NCBI RefSeq assembly: GCF_905147045.1 | Contig: NC_065903.1 | Location: forward strand, 3,968,001 to 4,032,000 | Length of the DNA stretch: 64,000 bases | Reading direction: 5' to 3' | From: Nymphalis io | Taxonomy: Eukaryota; Arthropoda; Insecta; Lepidoptera; Nymphalidae | Shown: in pieces, positions 26,301 to 32,300 of the stretch | Position numbering within the stretch: position 1 is the first letter of the stretch | Layout: each line of letters opens with the position of its first letter | The notes under the pieces: model-generated | The model's database searches: none | Told to the model about the DNA's origin: nothing | The model's input: only the letters and a program-made list of their open reading frames with translations | Position numbers and translations under genes: made by a program

Positions 26301-29300
26301 ATCCTTGCTCTCCATCACTCCCTGGTATTCCATCTTCACCTCGATTACCCTGTTCACCTTTTAGGCCCTTTGGTCCTCTTTCTCCTTGCTTACCCGTCAG
26401 ACCCTGGTATTGAATGTAAAAATAAATTATTCTAATTTATAATTAATAAGTCGTTTATATATTTATGCTCTTACTGTTAATCCAGGTCTCCCTTGTTCGC
26501 CATCCTCACCTCGAGGACCTGGTTCTCCAGGAGGTCCTCTCATAGATGGCATGGTGAGAAGCAAATTTGATACAACCTTCTCAGAGCATTGACACGACTG
26601 TAAAAGAATATAAATATATAAATAACTATACTGTAATTTTTTATGACATTTATGTATTTAGTTACAGTTAAACTTGTTACCTAAAAACTATATTAACATA
26701 TTAATGTACAAGTTAAAATCTCAGGTTTTTTAAATTTTTTTTTTTTTTTTTTTATAGAAAAGGAAGGCGGACGAGCATATGGGCCACCTGATGGTAAGTG
26801 GTCACCAACGCTCTTAGACATTGGCATTGTAAGAAATGTCAACCATCGCTTACATATCCAATGCGCCACCAACCTTGGGAACTAAGATTTTATGTCCCTT
26901 GTGCCTGTAATTACACTGGCTCACTCACCCTTCAAACCGGAACACAACAATATCAAGTATTGCTGTTTTGCGGTAGAATATCTGATGAGTGGGTGGTACC
27001 TACCCAGACGAGCTTGCACAAAGCCCTACCACCAGTAAATGAATAGAAACAAAGAAATATATAAACAAAGAGAAAGAAAACTCTTTGTAACCAATTTTAT
27101 AAATAGACTATTAATCGTCTAATCTTTATTAAGTCTTTTATGAAGTTAAATAAGTTCAAGTCTTACCCCTTCATCACCTTTTTTTCCGGGTAATCCTTGG
27201 GGCCCTTCTGGACCAGGCGGTCCTTGTGGTCCAGTTGGACCAGTAATAGATTCACCTCTGTCACCCTGTAGTGGAAACATGTTATATAAAATTTCAGTCT
27301 CTTCTTATCTTTTTTTTTTTTTTTTAAATGCCCCGGGATGGCAAATGACTCTACTCCACCTGATGGTAAGTGGTAGTAGAGTCCAAACGCGACGACGGCC
27401 AGTACAGTCGAGAAGAATGTTCTGTACTAGCCGTCCCCGCCTTGCCGGCCCGCAAGATGCCTCTTCACGCCTCGTTTGAAGGAACCCGGGTTGTAAGAGG
27501 AGGGGAACACGTGAGCTGGTAAGGAATTCCATTCTTTGGTAGTGCGGCAAAGAAAGGAGTTGCCAAATTTCTTTGTGCGCGATGGAATTGATGTCACAGT
27601 TAGGCGGTGACATCGAGAACCAGCTCGCGTGAACTTAAGAAGGAAGGGGGAAGCAGGAATTAGAGAGAATAATTCCTCAGAGCACTCGCCGTGATACAGA
27701 CGATAGAAAGCGCTCAGTGCTGCTATCTCGCGACGCAATTGTAAAGGTTCAAGGGTGTTTGTGACCTTTAAGTCGCCAATAATGCGTACTGCACGTCGCT
27801 GCAACCGGTCCAAGGCCTCCATTAGGTACTTAGCGGGGCCATCCCAAAGGTGCGAGCAATATTCAACGCAAGACCGTACCTGTGTTTTGTATAACAGGCA
27901 CAGTTGTTGTGGCGTGAAAAAACGCCGCACCTTGTTCAGAACTCCGAGTTTTCGTGAAGCTGTTTTTATAATAGCCTCGATGTAATCCCTTGGACTAAGG
28001 TCGCAGCGAACGTCCATCCCCAGCATGGCGATTTTGCTTTGTATCATCAGCGGTGTGCCACAGAGGGAGGGATGAGGGTAAAATGGTGACTTTTTCGCTG
28101 TGAGAGCGCACACCTGTGTTTTCTTGGCATTAAACTCAACAAGATTATCAGAACCCCATTTGGCGATGAGCTCTAATGTCCTATCGAGTTCAATGACAAG
28201 ATTCTCCCGCCTCTCCTCAGTTTCCGCCCGCCCAGCCACTGCGCGCCCGTGGTATCCACCATGCACTGTACTATCATCTGCATAGCAATGTATGTTCCCA
28301 AGAAAGAGCATATCATTGATATGCAAAAGAAAGAGTGTGGGAGATAGCACAGATCCCTGGGGGACCCCAGCATTCACTACATAGAATTGTGAAGCGCAAC
28401 CATCTACTAAAACACGAAGGCTACGCTTGTGTAGGAAGCTGGCAATCCAGGTGCATAGCTGAGCAGGCAGACCATATGCCGGTAGCTTGGAGAGAAGACT
28501 TCTGTGCCAGACCCTGTCGAAAGCCTTGGAGATATCGAGGCTGACAGCCAACGATTCTCCATGCTTGTCGATAGCTTCACCCCAGAGGTACGTTACGTAC
28601 GCTAGAAGATCACCTGTGGACCGTTTTGGTCGAAACCCGTACTGACGATCATTAATTAGACAGTGATCTTCTAGGTAATGGATCAGTTGGTTGTTTAAAA
28701 TCCGTTCCATCACCTTACAAAGTACTGAGGTGATAGCTATTGGCCGATAATTTGCCGGGTCAGACCGATCCCCTTTTTTGGGAACCGCTTGCACATTAGC
28801 TCTTCTCCAAGCCTTCGGCACACATCCCGAAGAGAGAGAAAGTTGGAACAGGCGCGTTAACTTAGGAGACAGCTCCGCCGCGCACTTCTTCAGCACAATG
28901 GCTGGTATTCCATCGGGACCGCTAGCTTTCCGTATATCGAGTGATTGCAGCTCCGCACGCACATCACGTTGCCTGATTTTGATGTCAGGCATCGTGTGGC
29001 CACATGAAGGTATTGTTGGTGGCTGCGCACTACAATCATCGATCATAATCATCATCATCATCGGTCATCATCAATCATCGGTCAGACGCCAGAAGCTACG
29101 GGAGCCCCTAGGATGCGAAATAAGGTCATGACCAATCTGTACAATGCGCTGTGCATCCGCTCTCGTGTATGCCTTCCTACAGGACTTGGAATTTTTATTG
29201 TAGTTTGCTTTCAGTGAGTTAATGTTAGATGCCCCGCTAATGCAGCCGTTGATCCACGCGCGATATGCCGCCTGCTTAGATGACACAGCGTCGGCACATT

Positions 29301-32300
29301 CACGAGTGAACCAACGGTTACGCGTACCCCTATTGATGAGATCTGAGCAAGGAATGTAGTATTCCATTCCTAACATGATCTCATCAGCAACAGCAGCGGC
29401 ACTAGCTGTCGGGTCATTTCCACTGAAGCAACGTTCCTTCCAAGGGACTGACGCATAGTAATCGCGCATACCGTCCCAATCTGCCGACTTATAGTGCCAA
29501 ACGCGACGTTTGCATACCGCTGATGGCGGCAGCTTGGCCTGTGGCACTTTGGTAGATATAAGGCCGTGATCCGAAGAACCAAGTGGAGCTTGAACCACAA
29601 CCTGATATTCCACCGGGTGAGAAGTCAGCAGAAGATCCAGTAGAGAAGGCGCTTGCCCATCAATGTCTGGGATCCTGGTGGGCTGATCAACCAGTTGGGT
29701 CAAGTCGTGTGTGAGAGCAAAAGCATGAGCAGTTCTTCCAGCATGGTCAGTTTTGAGGGATTTCAACCATGATTCATGGTGAGCATTAAAATCCCCCAAA
29801 AACACCAATTCCGCGTTAGGAAACTGCTCTTGCGCAGCATCTGCCACCCGACTAAGATGGTCAAATAATCGGCTTGTCTCCAAGTCACCATTGTGGGATC
29901 TGTAGAGGCACACGTAGACTCGACTCTGACGAACCAGGTCCACACGTACCACCAACATGGAGAAGGAGGGGTCCTCCAAGCAGCGCAATCGGTGACAACA
30001 AACATCCGCCCTGACGAACAAGCATACTCCGGCTTTCGCTTTAAAAGATTCTTCAAGCATGTAGCCGGGATAGTTAAGGTAGCTAGTGTCGGCAGGGCGG
30101 AGTATTTGCGTCTCCGTGAGAAACAACATTGCTGGCCGTGCTGTCTCGAGATGGTGGTGGACAGCGTTGAGGTTAGCGTGGAGTCCTCGGATGTTAGAGA
30201 ACTCGACCTCAAACAGCGTGGGTATGGTGGGGGTGTGCACCGCTGAACGACCGTTATTTCTTATTTGCGCTACCATTTGGAAAAATAAGGAAGAGACGTG
30301 AAGCGAGTGACGTATTGCCACGATAGGGATGGGCAAAGTATGGAGGCGTGTTTTCCCAAATGTTTGCCAAAAAGGAAAATATACTGATCCGCCGGACGGA
30401 AGGGCCCCCGAACCCCCCCGGAAGTGGCCGCCGGGACCCCACCTTCCGGTCACCAACCGGCACGACGGTCCACCCCGAGATTATGCGTGGCCTGGTGGGG
30501 CAGCCTCGCGAGCTGGTTAGGCACGCTCGGGCCCCTGTACTATGCCACGGGCGGCCAGCGGAACAGCCGTTTCTTCAGGTCTCCCTGTCCGGCAGGTCAA
30601 TACAGTTTCCCCCGGCATTGGTTCAACAGCCGTCTCCACCGGACCAACACCCATCGCGGCAATACTCGCTCGGGCACTGGCTGTACGCTGGCTGACCTCG
30701 AAACGCGGCTGCAAGTCACTTCACGAGTTTTTCACCATGCGTACGGTGGTAACAAGCCAGGCGGATATTAGCATCCTACCACCTGATGAGCAGATGGTCG
30801 CTCAGATATCCCTTAGTCGCCTCTTACGACACCCATGGGAAAGAGAGGGGCAGTGAAATGTATTCTTTCTCCGTCACTGCACGGATAAAATCTCTTTTGA
30901 CTCCGTACGTAATAGAAACTGTATGTTTTTTAAAGCAAGAAGAAGAAGAACTGTATGTTTTTTAGATAAGTGATTTAAGTTGAGAATTTTGTCTGCATAT
31001 GCGACATATATTACATTTCTTTTTTTGCTTTGTGTTAATAAATTGTTTCGTATTAGATGTTGAAGGAAAACATCGTGTTTCTATTTCACTAAAATTCTGG
31101 CACATGTTTATCCACCACGCGTTAAAGCAGGGTGATGGAATAAGCTCCAACCCATTACTTTTATTTATTCATCGACTCAAGGTAAAATCATTAAAAACCC
31201 CACGAAAAGAAATATCCTACATTACTCGGTTTAGAGCCAAAAGCGCTTTAAATTGGTCGAGATTTTTTCAAAGTAACGTTTTAAATAGTTATATACTAAT
31301 AAATTTATTCGAAAGAAGAATTTAGTACAAAAATATACCCACAATCCCTTACCTTTTCACCCTTGTCACCCTTATCTCCTTTTTCACCTTTATCCCGCTT
31401 CTCAAACGATCCTAGGCTATCTGTAATTTATTTTTATATTTATTAAAGTAAACACATATAAAAAGATATATTATTGCTCTAACAAATAACAATTGATTAT
31501 GTAAAAAGGAACACAACCAACCGTCCCGTTTGATTATGAGAGTGCAGTGCACTTATACGTACACAATATCCCCTTTAGTATAATATCCTGTCACTATCAC
31601 GTACCCTGAAGTATTAGCTCCTGTGCCGTTAGTCTCTCTTGGAAATGATCTCCGTGACGGATATCGTTCAAGGATAATCAAGTAATCATCAAGTAATGAA
31701 TCCAAAATCATAGAACAATAAATAATTCTAAGAATGTCTGTGTCCTAAATTGTTCCGTGAGCCTGGTGCGAGTTTCTTTACTCATTCGATAGCGTTGTCA
31801 TTAACTAAGATTTGTATGGAATTCCGATTATTGTTACTAGATGGCGCTATTTTTATTACTTTCACTTGACATACGTTTGTGTTTTAAACATAAAATTTAA
31901 CATTTTAATAGAGATGATAGATTTGAAATGTACGCGTAAGTTATTATAATTCAGTATGAAATGTAATTAAATGTGTTAAAGAGGTGGAGACAAAACAAAT
32001 AAATATTTAAAAAAAAATAGTAATAATAAAGGTAACTTTTTTCACGACTTCTATACTAGATTTTTCGAAAGTCGGTTCAGTATTTCGAGAAGTATTGAGT
32101 AACGAAATCCAATTAATTTCGCTTGTAAATAAAAAAAATATTGTTGATATGTATATATGTATATTATACTATAGAGAGAATGTCAACTGAGAAGTATGAA
32201 AAAAAATTTACAAATTTTAAAAAAAAATCCAACCTGTAAGATTATATAACAATTTCGTAGACCTTTTATTATAACGCTTCGTTTTTTATTATTTAACAGT

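Larger units (their letters stand above)
27310..30890 (-). mobile_element. Jockey-type LINE, ORF2 damaged, poly(A) tail
   Basis: Inserted in the Mp intron between exons 6 and 7. The poly(A) tail is the T run at 27310-27325, followed by a 100-bp 3' UTR, the RT reading frame, a broken junction at about 29061-29092, the endonuclease frame, and a GC-rich leader reaching about 30890. No convincing ORF1 (gag) is visible. I found no clear target-site duplication, so the 5' limit is approximate. Confidence 0.88.
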
